Below, one piece after another: positions 21,604 through 32,802 of a stretch of DNA of 64,000 nt. Position 1 is the first letter of the stretch; every line of letters starts with the position of its first letter. Origin of the DNA: Agriotes lineatus (Eukaryota; Arthropoda; Insecta; Coleoptera; Elateridae); contig CALNHX010007415.1 of assembly GCA_940337035.1 (NCBI GenBank), positions 1-64,000 on the forward strand. The letters run 5' to 3'. The notes below the pieces were generated by a model. It was not told where the DNA came from. It saw nothing but the letters and a program-made list of their open reading frames with translations, and ran no database searches. A program made the translations under genes and the position numbers.

Positions 21604-23521
21604 GGGTTTTCTACCGCTGGACCGCCCTCACTCTACCGGCAGGCGCGTCCGCAAGTACTCTGGTTATTTTATATTTTTGAAGTTGTACATATTTGAATTT
21701 AATTAGTTTGTTGATTTACTCCATTATTTTCTTTATTTGCATGTGAGTGCAACAACAAGCAAAACCCCTTTACAGTACAGCAGTGATTTTATATTGCATG
21801 TTCTTGTTTAATAAAATCGTAAGTAAAAAGGAGCTTCAAGTTACCCCACCGTGCATACCTTAATAGCAGTGAAACCCGGCTTCCTGTCAATTTAGCTTAT
21901 GCACTTAATTATAATGTCGTTTATGAACAGACACATTATTACCCGGTAATATCGGCACCAATAATCAGCAATCCCAGAGATATTAACCTCACTTTCCTTT
22001 GAAGACAGATATAATCCTCTTGAGCTGTTATTTGATCATGACCGCAGCGTGATTGATTACTGCCAGTTGAACAAGGAATGAAGATATTAATTTACCTGCC
22101 AGTATGCAAACGATTACGCCCTTCAATTCTTGACGGCTCGGTAATATTTAATCGTTCCTTCACATGCAACGCCTCCGACTCGACGATTAAGCCATGGTGA
22201 TGACTAATTTCTGTCATACATCCCGCAAACCAATCGTGCGCTGACCTTTTCCTTATACACTTTCACCGATACCTTTTGGGAGCTCGCTCAAGCAAAAGGT
22301 CGAAATGTCAAACCACGGCGTTATTCGGATTTATCATCGCATGGCTTCAATCGCTCTCCTACACAAACTGCGACAAAAATCAGTGCTGCCGGGGTTCTGA
22401 ATATATAAATAGACAGAACTGCGTGACTGCCAACAAAGCCTGAGCTCATTATGAAATAAAATATCAATCGAATCAAATTTCATCAAAGCTACGTAAATGA
22501 GAGTTATATTAGGTAGCAACGTCGCGTGGTGTTTACCTTATTTCCAATTCCTGATAACGTCGAACATACAAGTAACACATAATAATGCCGTATAATGCTG
22601 ATCCTGAAATTTTGGAGAGCGGTAAAATTAGTAAAGCAGCGATGCGCAAAAACTAAATTAATTTTCCTTGCACACGCATTCTTTCGATGTGTTAATTTAG
22701 GAACATTCAATTTTGCAGACTGCGAAGACGTGTCGTATCGCACACCCGGGGTAGTTTTAATTAAAACAAATAATACATTACAAGCCGGCATTGTCTCCCC
22801 TGAGAACTTGTGTAATTTGATTATTTTATCTTCTACAATCTACAATGAAAGCCTGTTTCTTTACCGTCATTCTGCAAACGACTGGGGGCTGTTTAGCCTA
22901 CTGTGATTGTACTGTTGATATAGCCAGGGCCAGTAGATGGAAAATGTGAGTTATGGCGTTCGCTGCAGATGTAAAGGAAATATTTGTAGCGCCATAAATG
23001 TAAACAAAATTCAGTAGCTCACTTTAAGACAACATTTGCTTGTGAGAAACCTGATTTATGACTTAATAAGTTTTGTATACAATCGAAATATCAGTAAATT
23101 AAGGAAACTTAGTTTTCCCTTTTAAACAGCAAGGAGTCCTCAGATAAACGATCAACAGTTTTAAAATGCACTAGTTTCCAAAACTTAAAAAATAACTAGC
23201 TAAAATGTCAATTTTACACAATGTCATCTATACTTGCAACTAGGCTTCCACAAAATGTGTGCTATATTTGATACGGAAATCATGGTGAATGCCTTGAAAA
23301 AGGCTTAAAAAGAGGAATTTGTACTTGACGAAGCGATCAGAAGACTTGGGATCTGTAGAGGAGTTCTTCACAACTGGCACAATATGGAAGGCCTTATCGT
23401 TACATGCTCTTTAGCCCATAACATAGAAACAAAGGTACTTATTTGATACTGTATTTATAAAGAAGCAAAAGCAATGGCAATTATACAGCCACAGTCATAA
23501 CACCAGCACCATACTTATAAC
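21604..23521. other. No gene recognised; old family relic at 23170-23240
   Basis: No motif-bearing frame. Overlapping 95- and 103-residue frames at 22504-22906 lie on opposite strands and look like chance openings. At about 23175-23235, AACTTAAAAAATAACTAGC and GTCAATTTTACACA resemble the 3' part of copies f and g, so a truncated palindrome-headed element probably lies there. The left TSD (CTTATAAC, 23514-23521) of the next hAT element closes the interval. Confidence 0.4.
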
Positions 23522-24254
23522 TAAAGCTGTAAATATATGCAAAATGCATATAGTTTATTATTTAGTGTACTCAACTGAATTTTTAAGTATGAACGAATTG
23601 GTGTATTTCACACTGATTAAAACCAATTTTTCAATTTGCATATTTTGCATATATTGACCGTGTCTTCCATTTTTTTTTATCAAACTTGCATATTCTCCAG
23701 TTTTTCTTATTTTTCTTATTTGATTTTTCTTTCAATTTAATTTGAACTATATTTGGAAAATTGCGTGCAACTTATCCATTTTATTTTCGAATTGGTAACT
23801 GTCCTTGCACATTTTAGTCTAAGCTAAGTGAGGATTAAGTTTTCTTAGAACTTGTTTAAAATGAAATATACATGTCTTTTGTACAACTTCAAAATCCTTT
23901 GTTAAAGCTAAATGTTACTGTCAATCATGCTTAAAAGAAGTCATTCTAAGTAATTCTTAAGATAGTTTAACAAATAAACAGAAATATTTTTGGCTAAAGG
24001 ATTTAGTACATTTAACTTAAGAGATTTAAAATGCCAATGCTTATTTCTTAAAATCCTAGTGTGGTAATGTGCATTTTGCTGATGTAGAATATCCATTCTC
24101 GTTTTGCAAATTAGCGGAAGGAGAAATAAAAATTTTTAATTTTTATTTCACATTTTTTCACATTTCACATTTTCGAAGTTTGTTTGTCGAGTAGCAGCAT
24201 AGCTTGCACTTGAGCAGCATAGCAATTGACAGTGTCCAGTGCTTTGTTTTAAAA

Positions 24255-25960
24255 ATGTCAAACATTGTTTCTTGGTAAAATCTTACCCAAAACTCACGTT
24301 AGAGAGTGATACAGTGTTTTGTAAACCTTGTGGAAAACCAGTAAGTATTTACTTTTCACTTACATTTTTGTTTGTAAATTCATAAAGAGTATAATTTTAT
24401 TTTTCATGCATTAGTATTCAGTTTTATTCACTTTTAAATATTACCATCGTTCACTTTTATCTGCTGTGATTTCCGATTTTAAGTTAAATCTTATCCGGTT
24501 TTCTCGTAATGCCTTGATTTTATTGAAATAGTTAATTGGTAACTATCGTCTGTCGTAGTTACAATTACCAAAATAAATAGTAACACGATTTAAAGTTATA
24601 TTTGTTTAAATGCAGATATCGTGCGGAAGGAAGTATTTGATTGACCAACACTGTAGCACCCCACTACACAAGAGAAACTACGAAAAAACGAAATCCTCTG
24701 GAATGTACCAAATATCCACTCGGTAAAAAAACTAACACAGAAGGAGAGCAGTTTAAGTTGGATTTATGTAAAGCTGTGGTGCCGTCCAACATCCCCTTAA
24801 ATAAATTGAGTAATCCAACTTTTAAGGGGTTTTTGGAAAAATACTGCAAGAAAATTGTGCCTGACCAAACCACCCTAAGCAAAAAGTACGTCGAGGACTG
24901 CTATGTCGAAACCATGAGCAATATTCAGAAAATTATAAAAAATCGCTCTATATTTTTTGTTGTTGATGAAACCACTGATGTTTGCGGAGGATATATAGCA
25001 AATTTAATGGCAGGTGTGCTAGGCGAAAACAGTTCCAACAAATCATTTTTAATCAGTTGTAAACAAATAGATAAAACAAATAATGTAACCATTTCAAGAT
25101 TTATTCAAGAAGGGTTAAGTAATCTATTTTTACCCGAAGCTATTCCATTTGAGAAAGTTTTTCTAATGCTTTCCGACGCAGCAACTTATATGGTCAAAAC
25201 AGCTCAAAATTTACGCATTTTTTATCCAAATTTAATCCATAATACATGTTTGGCACATGGAGTAAATAGAGTTGCAGGGGAAATTAGGAATCAGTTTCCC
25301 TCAGTTAACGATTTTATAAATATTGTAAAAAAGGTAGTTATAAAAGCGCATTTAAGAATTCAGCTATACAGAGTAATAATTACCTGATATTCTTCTGCCA
25401 CCAAAACCTGTACTTACTAGATGAGGTACATGGCTGGAAGCGGCTTTATTTTATTCGGAGCATTTTGAGGGCATAAAAAAGTATATTCCGGGTTGTCAGA
25501 TGACACGTCTGCTGCAATTATAAAGTCAAATCGACTACTCACTAATTCTCAGTTAGCCAACAGTTAGCTTACATTAAAAATCATTTTAGTGTATTTCCAA
25601 GACTATTTTTTAAATTGGAAAAGCAAGAAATTTTGCTAGTCGATTCTGTAAACCTAATACAGAATTTTGAAAAAACTATAAATGGTTTAAAAGGAAAAAA
25701 TGGAAATTGCATTTCAAAAAAAATTTAATGTTTTACGTAAAAACGAGAGCTTTCAAATTTTGAAAAATGTTTCAAAGTGTTTGAATGGTGAATTTGTTGA
25801 AGGATTGGAAATGGCTCCGGATATTATATCAGCCCTCTCCAATGCGCCTGTTACATCTGTTGATGTAGAGAGAAGTTTATCTGCGTATAAATTAATTTTA
25901 AGCGACAGGAGATAATCCTTTCTTGGCGATAACATATAGGGAAACACCTTATTGTTAGTT
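24255..25960 (+). pseudogene. Decayed hAT transposase with a spliced zinc-finger exon
   Basis: The frame begins near ATGTCAAACATTG with a zinc-finger-like CKPCGK at 24330-24338. A consensus donor GTAAGT at 24341 and an acceptor ending TTTAAATGCAG at 24615 follow. Joining them continues the finger as a Cys, then H-x4-H (QHCSTPLHK), a BED-type layout. The catalytic part (24641-25387) has VVDETTDV, LMLSDAATYM and the hAT signature CLAHGVNR. After a frameshift near 25385 the C-terminal dimerisation segment appears at 25700-25915 (SVDVERSLSAYKLILSDRR). There is an early stop after SNIVSW, at least two frameshifts and further stops between 25510 and 25700. It cannot make an active enzyme. Known role of the family: cut-and-paste DNA transposition in the nucleus. 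Confidence 0.88.
24341..24615 (+). other. Probable intron inside the hAT transposase
   Basis: GTAAGT at 24341 and TGCAG at 24611-24615 bound a 275-bp AT-rich segment. Removing it joins CKPCGKP to a downstream frame carrying the remaining Cys/His ligands, which supports a real spliced gene before decay. Confidence 0.65.
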
Positions 25961-26250
25961 TTTATCAAACTGCTAGTAACTGTATTTAAATAAATTACGA
26001 TTATAGTTATAAATAGGAATACTGTATCAAAATATTACAACTTACTAATTATGTGTATGTAAATATGCTTTGTTTTTAATAAATTTATGTATATAAAGAC
26101 CTTTTTTCTTTATTTTACTGCATATTACGCATCAGATTATTCTGCATATGAACGAAAACGCTTTGCATATTTTACCCTAATTTAATGTATATATATGCGC
26201 ATATTTTTCTTTTTCTTTTCTTCCATATAATTCACAGCCTTACTTATAAC

Positions 26251-27899
26251 TAAACAAATGCAACAGAAACAATTTAGTTGGTATATGGTATATACTATAG
26301 CCTAGATGAATGTCAGAATGTAAATGTAGGCGACGGGAGTAGACAAAATAGATGGAATTGGAAATTATTGAATCAACATCATAATTGCCAGTCACTTTAA
26401 AATGATTTTACGAGATAACAAAACGAAAAATGCACACAACTAGCTTCAGTGGGACACAGGCGGAGCAAGTTTTGAAAAGCGTTTGCGTTTCTACCTAAAG
26501 TCAATTCGGTAGGTACGTCGACAGCATTAATGTTTTTTAGGCGCACTGAGAAGAGGGTCAAGGCGTCGCGTCACTAGGAAATTGAAGTCTTAATTGTTGC
26601 AATAACTCACCTGCTTGGTGTTTAATTCAATTATAAATGCAGTTGCATATTGTTGTACAGGACACAGGCAAACACGCTGTATCAAATTAATCGATATATT
26701 GAGCATGCAAAATATAGGTAAAATAGTTAGTTGACAGTCGAAGCTTGCCATTACTACGTCTCAGTAATAAATTCTGTGATTAATAAATCCTATTAGGCTG
26801 GTCGAAATTAAGTCGAGGTAGTAAAAATGCACTTACCCTCCCCTTACAGCGGGAAGCTGAAAACTGGTGTACCGTACGAACACACTTGTGTAAATGCTAT
26901 GTCTATAAAGGGTAGTTAATTAACATACAACCGGTAATTAATTCTGTAGAAAGTATACATAGCAGACAATGGCATGCAGGTAAAACGAGTTGGCAGCTAA
27001 AGAGGCGATGTTTGGGGAACCCAGCTCCCAAAGATCACCTGGTGCCTGTTCTACATAAAGGCAATCGCCTGACCTTAGGCAGAGGTAGTCCACGAAAAGA
27101 GTAATCTGCGCATCATAAACCTGGAACCTAACTTAATACAAGGCTGATTCCCAAGAAGGTCGCCTGCTCAGCAGAAACGCTGGAAATATACCTGGGGCAA
27201 ACCTCGCTAACAAAGTCAACGTAATTATATTTGGGGCAATAAGAGAATCAATCGATTGATGGAGTCCGGTGGGACGTAACTAACGACAGTGGCACTCCCA
27301 GCGAGTTTAGGCAGTGTAGAAGTTGCGATTATTCGGCGATAAGTGCACGATCCTTGACGGCAAAAATATTACTCTGCACGCTATTGTATTGCGTAAAAAC
27401 TCAATACATATTCTAAACTGGCTCATATCCGATCTATTTGCGCACTTTTAGCCCTTTCTAATCTTCCGCCTTCACAATCAAAGCAAAAGTAATAAGCACC
27501 AACTAACACCCATGGCGAAAGGCGGGCGTAAGACTTAGGCGGTGTCCAGGACAAAGAGCGAACAGCTCTCTTTGCTGATATCTGCTACGCACCCAGCACG
27601 AAAACATTCCCACTCAAGGGATGAGATCATTGGCGTACATTTGAAATCCCACGCAGGAGAAAATCACATTTACTACTAAGTAGGGCTTTCTTAAGCTGTT
27701 CCATGCAATTTTTTTCTTCTGATCCAATCCCTATCGACAAACCGTCGTACGTTGTCAACCTGTCTTGGCTCCATTGTATTGTTTTCCACCTATCCACCTA
27801 TCACTTTTTATCCGTGCGATGTTTCCCGCCCAATTTAATTTCATCGATGGTCTTTTACGAATTGCATCACATATCTTGGCCTGATTTTCAATTCCATAT
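26251..27899. other. No gene recognised; possible LINE 5' leader from about 27000
   Basis: 26251-26990 holds nothing I can identify. From about 26990 base composition becomes more even, with no long frames. It may be the upstream part of the RTE element whose leader and endonuclease start lie just downstream (27900-28372). I see no direct proof of that. Confidence 0.35.
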
Positions 27900-28372
27900 A
27901 ATGCAATATCCGGTGTGGGGCTGCTAATCCTCCATCAGGCTCCTCGGCAGGTGGCGGATAGGAATGCTTACCACGTTTGGTGGGTCCCGAAGGAAAATAT
28001 TCAGGGCAGACCAAAACTTGCCGCAGCATCTGAACCAGAATGGTGGCTTCAAACAGCGTCTGTTCCTCATGTAAGAGGTGGCTGAACTAAAAATCAGAAA
28101 AGCAACGGAAAAAACTACCTGGTCATTATGATAATGGCTGCAAACTCAATTAATGACCCCGAGAACGGACACTCCTTAGATGGGGCAGGATTGCTAAAAA
28201 TCTCCCGGTCGTCTAATATCAAAACTAAATTTAACATAGGAACATGGAATGTTAAAAGCGTTTATGAACCTGGTAAAGTGCATAATAGAATGAAAATATT
28301 TAGATATAGCTATCCTAGAAATAAGTGAAATGAGATGGCCCAACTCTGAGAAGTGCAATATTAATGACTAGC
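27900..28372 (+). pseudogene. 5' part of an RTE-like LINE: leader and endonuclease start
   Basis: The leader contains GGCTCCTCGGCAGGTGGC and CAGGGCAGACCAAAACTTGC, words I associate with RTE-type LINE leaders of insects. An open frame at 28128-28328 then reads NIGTWNVKSVYEPGKVHN, the first motif of the apurinic-like endonuclease (Asn of the TWNV block, then a basic-Glu stretch). After a frameshift the next block reads ISEMRWPNS, holding the catalytic Glu region. The element is cut off at about 28372 by unrelated sequence. Known role: this domain nicks target DNA for target-primed reverse transcription. No RT follows here. Confidence 0.7.
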
Positions 28373-28536
28373 TGAAGCCCGCGGCATATGCCGCATTTAA
28401 AATGTAGGACGAATATAACTTTCGTTGCACTAAAGAAAGTTTTAAAATCACGCTAGAGATTGGAAATTTTTGACTTCAGGCCACTTTCCTACATATTGGA
28501 TACAGCCGATACTGCTGAATTGAATAGTGTCTTCTT
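28373..28536. other. Unassigned segment
   Basis: Starts CTAGCTGAAGCCCGCGGC. It may be a 3' fragment of another repeat. No coding capacity. Confidence 0.3.
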
Positions 28537-29098
28537 TTTTACTTCCTTTTTACAATAAAGGAAGTATTGGATTCACCCCAAAAATTCGAAATTGAGTTTT
28601 CAACAGATCTTGAAACTTCATATATAAGTTTTGTGTACTATGTAGATGCGACAGCAAGCTTTTGAAGAAAATCGCATAAACGGAAGTAGGTGTTTATTCT
28701 TGTGATTTTTTAGTTTTTTTTTCGATTTTTTCAAAAACGGCTCTAACAAATTTTTTCAAACTTCTCATTTTTATTACATTTTTAATGTGTATTGATGTGA
28801 AATAGGTGATTTTCCAGTTGAATACTTCTAAAATGGGCTTCTTTTGGTTTCTTTTTCTATTTTTTCTATTAACTCCTATTTTAAATAGAACACCCGGTAT
28901 ATTATTACATTTTTGAATTCAGCTTAAAATTCTATAGAAAATTTATCTCTTCACCTAACGCTCTATTTTGCACCGTTTTTGTAGAATTTGTTATTTTTTT
29001 AAATTTTGATAAATGCTTAAAAATTTAAAATCAAATTTTTGGCCAATTATAAGAGCACTGTAAAAGGAAGTTGTGTACGTGTATCACACCAGATTTTT
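28537..29098 (+). mobile_element. Hairpin/GTCT repeat, copy 2 (empty site for the 2.2-kb insertion)
   Basis: Hairpin ACTTCCTTTTT/AAAGGAAGT at 28541-28565, then collinear with copy 1 (3892-4354 plus 6582-6774) to the shared end near CACACCAGATTTT. It lacks about 110 bp present in copy 1, including the GTCT microsatellite. It is uninterrupted across ATTACATTTTTG (about 28903-28914), the point where copy 1 received its 2.2-kb insertion. Confidence 0.8.
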
Positions 29099-30348
29099 CT
29101 GTTCAGTATTAAATGCTAATTATTGTTACAATGCTGTAAATCCAGTTAGTGGAAATGTCACTGGAACAGTTTCCAAAAACTAAATTCCTGGAATTTGCTG
29201 ATATCTAAAAGCACTATATTTAGACAAACCTACAACTTTCTGAAAATAGGGACAATTAAGTACTTATTTGCTTTTGGAATATCCCAAATATAAAGGAAAT
29301 ATTATGTTTTATTGTTATGATGGATAACTTGTATACGTATTTAAGTGTCTACTTCCTATTCCAAAAACTCAGGTAACCAACACCACCTGTAAAACTACCT
29401 GATATCAGTTCTTGGTGTTCAGTCGCTTTTGTAATTTTGTCTTAGTATACTGTTTATTTGGCTTGGTGTCTTGTTCTTATAAGTGGTGTGTGAATCAACA
29501 TGGTAAGTAAAAGTAAAAGTAAAACCTACTTTTTCTACAAAAAAATACCTAATTGGCTTAACTAATGTTATTACACATTTATATTTGTCAATAAATTTCC
29601 TGAACATATTCTACCCACGAGATTTAAAAAAGACTGCTAGTATTATTGCAGTTTTGTTTTCAATTGATAACTGTATATCAGTGTTGTTGATTTTCTGGAA
29701 TCCTTCCAAATTAATTTTCGAAAACTTTACTAAAATCTCTTTCAAAGCTACTATACTAAATACTGCCGCCTCATACCGATAATTAATTTAATCGCATTTA
29801 CAAAGTACATATTCAAAAACATTTCTTAATTGTAAGTATTTACTTTGGTTCATAATATTAAAAATAATGTTTTATTAAATATCACTATTTTAAATAAATT
29901 GAGCAATTTAATTAATTCCCAATTTTATTGCAATTTGTCATCTCAATCTTATTTCTCAATTTGCAGAACAATTCTACTGGTATTAAATTACCTAATAATT
30001 ATTTTATTACAGCATAACACCCAAGTGAGAAAAAAGTAACAATAAAATGTACTTATTATTTTATTATTAGTTATATGTGCATCGCTCGCATTACCGTACA
30101 CTGCGGTTCGCCCAAAAGAAGTCCTTAATTTCATACTTGTAACATAAATAGCAATTATTTCCTATGAACTAAAATTAAGGTCTAACTGGTCGCCTATAAA
30201 TGCACTTGTCATAATGGTTTTTAAATAAGTAACGTCAAAAGCAATCATCTAAATTTTTAATTTTGTACTTTTCTAGGTTGCAGAAAAAATAGTATGCATT
30301 ATTTGGATTAAAAGTGGCTCTGTTTGACTTGCAATTTTTGCGTTAATA
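29099..30348. other. AT-rich DNA, no gene recognised
   Basis: Only short AT-rich frames without motifs on both strands. Confidence 0.4.
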
Positions 30349-30540
30349 TAACGGGTGTTCATAAACAGTCGTCATCCCAGTATGTTTTGACTTCAGAAAC
30401 GTATGTCTATTAAAATTGAAAAAAAATGCGCTATGACAGTACTCAATGACGTTTCATTGTGTTGCACGAATTAATCAAAGACATAACATTTTGTTTTTCA
30501 AAGCAACTGGGATGACGACTGTTTATGAACACCCGTTATA
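30349..30540. mobile_element. Short MITE with about 33-bp TIRs
   Basis: Left ACGGGTGTTCATAAACAGTC, then GTCATCCCAGT. Right end is the exact complement (ACTGGGATGACGAC, then ACACCCGT). TATA-like dinucleotides flank both ends. Length about 190 bp, non-coding. Confidence 0.9.
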
Positions 30541-30769
30541 ATTAAAATAATTGCTTGTCAAACAAGGTGACACTTTTAATTCAATAAAACAATTACTATT
30601 TTATTTACAATCAACATTTTTATATAGAGGCTGCCTAAATTGTACGAAACATGGCAATTCCATGACTTAGAAAACGTTTAAATACTATTTGCTATAAGAG
30701 AAAGTTAAAATATCAACGATTTTCTAGCCATTTATCATTATTATTTCTGTCATTCAATTTATACTTCCT

Positions 30770-30917
30770 ATAGAGTATATTAAATATTAATAACGGTAAG
30801 GACATCTTACCGATGAAAGACAATTGTTTGGAGGAGCGAAGCGACGACTCCAATTATTGTCTGAGATTGGTAATTCCATAACGTTCGTGATGCTTATGAG
30901 GTTTTTTTGCACGATAG
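30770..30917 (+). mobile_element. Palindrome-headed element, partial copy i
   Basis: Starts ATAGAGTATATTAAAT, close to the family's AATAGTATATTATG. A palindrome around 30788-30887 pairs AGACAATTGTTTGGAG with CTCCAATTATTGTCT, with the centre GAGCGAAGCGACG. It is followed by GTTTTTTTGCACGATAG, like copy b's TTTTTTGCACTACC. No matching distal end is found before the MITE at 30976. Confidence 0.55.
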
Positions 30918-30975
30918 AAATGTATTTTTCTTCAAACATCAGTAAAATGTGACATTATGCAGCGAAATAATACGT

Positions 30976-31500
30976 TGGTGGCACTGTAAGTCTATGTCAA
31001 ATTCGATGTTAGCAGGTTAGGTTTTGCATCGGTGTGTGTCGAAACCAAGAAGACTATACTAAGGAGACGCAACTTCCGTTTCGAAGCGGACCGCTAAAAG
31101 TTGACAAATAAGGCGGTCGTGGTGTACCTGTATCCATTCACAAAACTCGTGAACTGTCACTGTCTAATATTTGCTGAGTGTCGCTGGAAATTCGGACCAT
31201 GTTTTAACAATTAATAACACACTTGAAATACACTCCATTGGATTAACAACCGTAAACTGACTTTTAACCGTGATTACAGGTTAATTTAGTTCGCTTCCAA
31301 CTCTCGAACGGCAGCGAAAACGAACGAAAATGACCGAAGTAGTTACACGCTGTCGACAGCGTAGCGACGGCTATCCCCGGCATAGGGACAGCTTTTATAT
31401 ACAGCCGTCATAGGAAGTTGCATCTCCTTAGTATAGTGTTCTTGGTCAAAACTGATGCAAAACCTAACCTGATAACCTCCAATTTTTACAAAAATTTAAT
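30976..31500. mobile_element. MITE interrupted by another TIR element
   Basis: Left arm TTGGTGGCACTGTAAGTC, then GTCAAATTCGATGTTAGC and GTTTTGCATCGG. The complementary arm (GATGCAAAACC, then CTAACCTGATAACCTCC) appears only after 31447. Compared with the uninterrupted copy near 21290, the loop has been replaced by a 403-bp insert with its own TIRs. Confidence 0.75.
31044..31446. mobile_element. 403-bp TIR element nested in a MITE
   Basis: Ends are ACCAAGAAGACTATAC... and, reversed, ACCAAGAACACTATAC..., sharing about 34 bp with 3 mismatches through CTAAGGAGA and GCAACTTCC. The interior includes GCTGTCGACAGC and GACGGCTAT, a GC-richer non-coding stretch. Target duplication is unclear because the ends may include it. 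Confidence 0.75.
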
Positions 31501-32011
31501 GTAAGCCCCAATTTAATTTTCATTGTAGTTAATAAAACCTGCTTTCTAATGCAGAACTTTGTTGACGACGGTGATAGTTTAGACACCACATCAACAATTA
31601 CATTAAAAAGGGCTAAATTATTTATGCCTGTACAACATTTTAACGTATATTAATTATTTATAATATCGGCAATGTTAAACTTCAACCACTTATCTGCAAA
31701 TGTGTTCACTTGCACCGCTTTGTCTTCATGCAGTTTATTACTGCCAATCTGCATATTGTGCAACTCTAACAGAGCATTAGCTGCTTCCATCTCGGGTTGT
31801 TCGGTGCTTGACTGGCCTGTGTGTTCTGGTTCCTCCATAACAGTAGTAACACGATTTGTGAGTTGCTCCGGTTTCCTCTTTTGGAGCCTATTCAAACGCG
31901 CCTGTTTACATTGGACCGTTTTAAATGACGGCGGTTTGTCGACACTTCCACGGGGCAAATTTTGGGAAGGAATTGCAGTTTTCTTCAGACATCTGCGCTT
32001 GTTGACATAAT
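31500..32011 (-). pseudogene. Helix-turn-helix exon of a THAP-type transposase, copy A
   Basis: On the minus strand an acceptor TTTACTTGTAG precedes the exon at 32011. The frame runs from DYVNKRRCLKKTAIP through a linker (PRGSVDKPPSFKTVQ, then EPEHTGQSSTEQPEMEA) to ALLELHNMQIGSNKLHED. It then enters a segment, KCCTGINNLALFNVIVD and later KQVLLTTMKIKLG, like the helix-turn-helix found before the catalytic domain of DDE transposases (HTH_Tnp_4 type). A TAA stop falls after DIINN, so this copy is broken. It ends at the MITE near 31500. It is a tandem duplicate of the exon at 32046-32368, which lacks the linker. Confidence 0.65.
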
Positions 32012-32045
32012 CTACAAGTAAACAATCATATTGAAACTGAATACA

Positions 32046-32368
32046 TTAAAAAGAATTGCCAAAAAATCTAAATGTAACCCCCAATTTAATTTTCATTGTA
32101 GTTAATAAAACCTGCTTTCTAATGCAGAACTTTGTTGACGACGGTGATAGTTTAGACACCACATCAACAATTACGTTTAAAAGGGCCAAATTATTTATGC
32201 CTGTACAACATTTTACCTTATATTCATTATTTATAATATCAGCAATGTCAAACTTCAACCTATTATCTACAAATATGTTCACTTGCTCCGCTTTGTCTTC
32301 ATGTAGTTGATGCAAATTTTGGGAAGGAATTGCAGTTTTCTTCAGGAATCTGCACTTGTTGACATAAT
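32046..32368 (-). pseudogene. Helix-turn-helix exon of a THAP-type transposase, copy B
   Basis: The same acceptor precedes this copy (first exon base near 32368). The frame stays open through DIADIINNEYKVKCCTGI and RKQVLLTTMKIKLGV to a stop at 32046. About 220 bp encoding the acidic linker of copy A is missing between SQNL and HQLHEDKAE. Its end lies only about 35 bp from the copy-A acceptor, so intron end plus exon were duplicated head to tail. The donor of the THAP exon (32533) would join it in frame with DYVNK. The catalytic DDE part is absent from the window. Confidence 0.6.
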
Positions 32369-32533
32369 CTACAAGTAAACAATCACATTGAAACTCCTAA
32401 ATTATGAAATTAATGGAGTAAGCTGAAGATGTTTAACATCAAGTGGCACTTGCTTAATTAACATGTATCTTTAAGGCAGCATATTTATGATTCTTTCAAG
32501 CCAGTGAAAATACAAACTGACTGTCCTACTTAC

Positions 32534-32780
32534 CGGGTAATATAAAATCTTCCTTCACAAAATGCCTACTGCAAACTTTCATATGGGCCGACACGGCTTT
32601 CCCAATTTTTAGACGTTTTTCCCATGTTTTGCACAAATTTTTATTATTGCGCGGAAAACCGTGCATAGGAACATTGTCCGAGTAATAATTTTTACACTGC
32701 GACACATAACAGTAATTATTACTTTTATTCTTTTTGGTAGAACGGACGCCATTATTTATCCCGAAATGAGTAATTTCGAA
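32534..32780 (-). CDS. THAP zinc-finger exon (transposase-derived or domesticated gene)
   Basis: The minus-strand frame reads YCYVSQCKNYY, then MHGFPRN, then TWEKRLKIGK and KVCSRHFVKEDF. This gives the C2CH ligands of a THAP domain: C-x4-C, about 40 residues, C-x2-H. It also gives the conserved Pro, Trp and Phe. THAP domains bind DNA in P-element-type and related transposases and in domesticated regulators. The exon ends ILPG with a good donor, GTAAGT, at 32533. Upstream, at 32803, a hAT copy has been inserted, so the original start codon or first exon is separated from it. The in-frame Met at 32837 lies inside that hAT and is not the native start. The linked downstream exons are duplicated and partly broken. 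Confidence 0.7.
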
Positions 32781-32802
32781 CTTTAGGAGGCTGTGCGTGC
32801 AA

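Larger units (their letters stand above)
23522..26242 (+). mobile_element. hAT transposon with exact 8-bp TSD
   Basis: Left end TAAAGCTGTAAATATATG; right end (reverse complement) TAAGGCTGTGAATTATATG. CTTATAAC flanks both sides (23514-23521 and 26243-26250). Length is 2721 bp. Subterminal regions are rich in TTGCATATT and ATATGC words. It encodes a decayed hAT transposase on the plus strand. Eight-base duplication, short TIRs and the transposase type agree with one another. Confidence 0.95.

Noticed and set aside
22504..22906. Overlapping 95- and 103-residue frames on opposite strands
   Set aside because: Mutual shadows with no motif in either.
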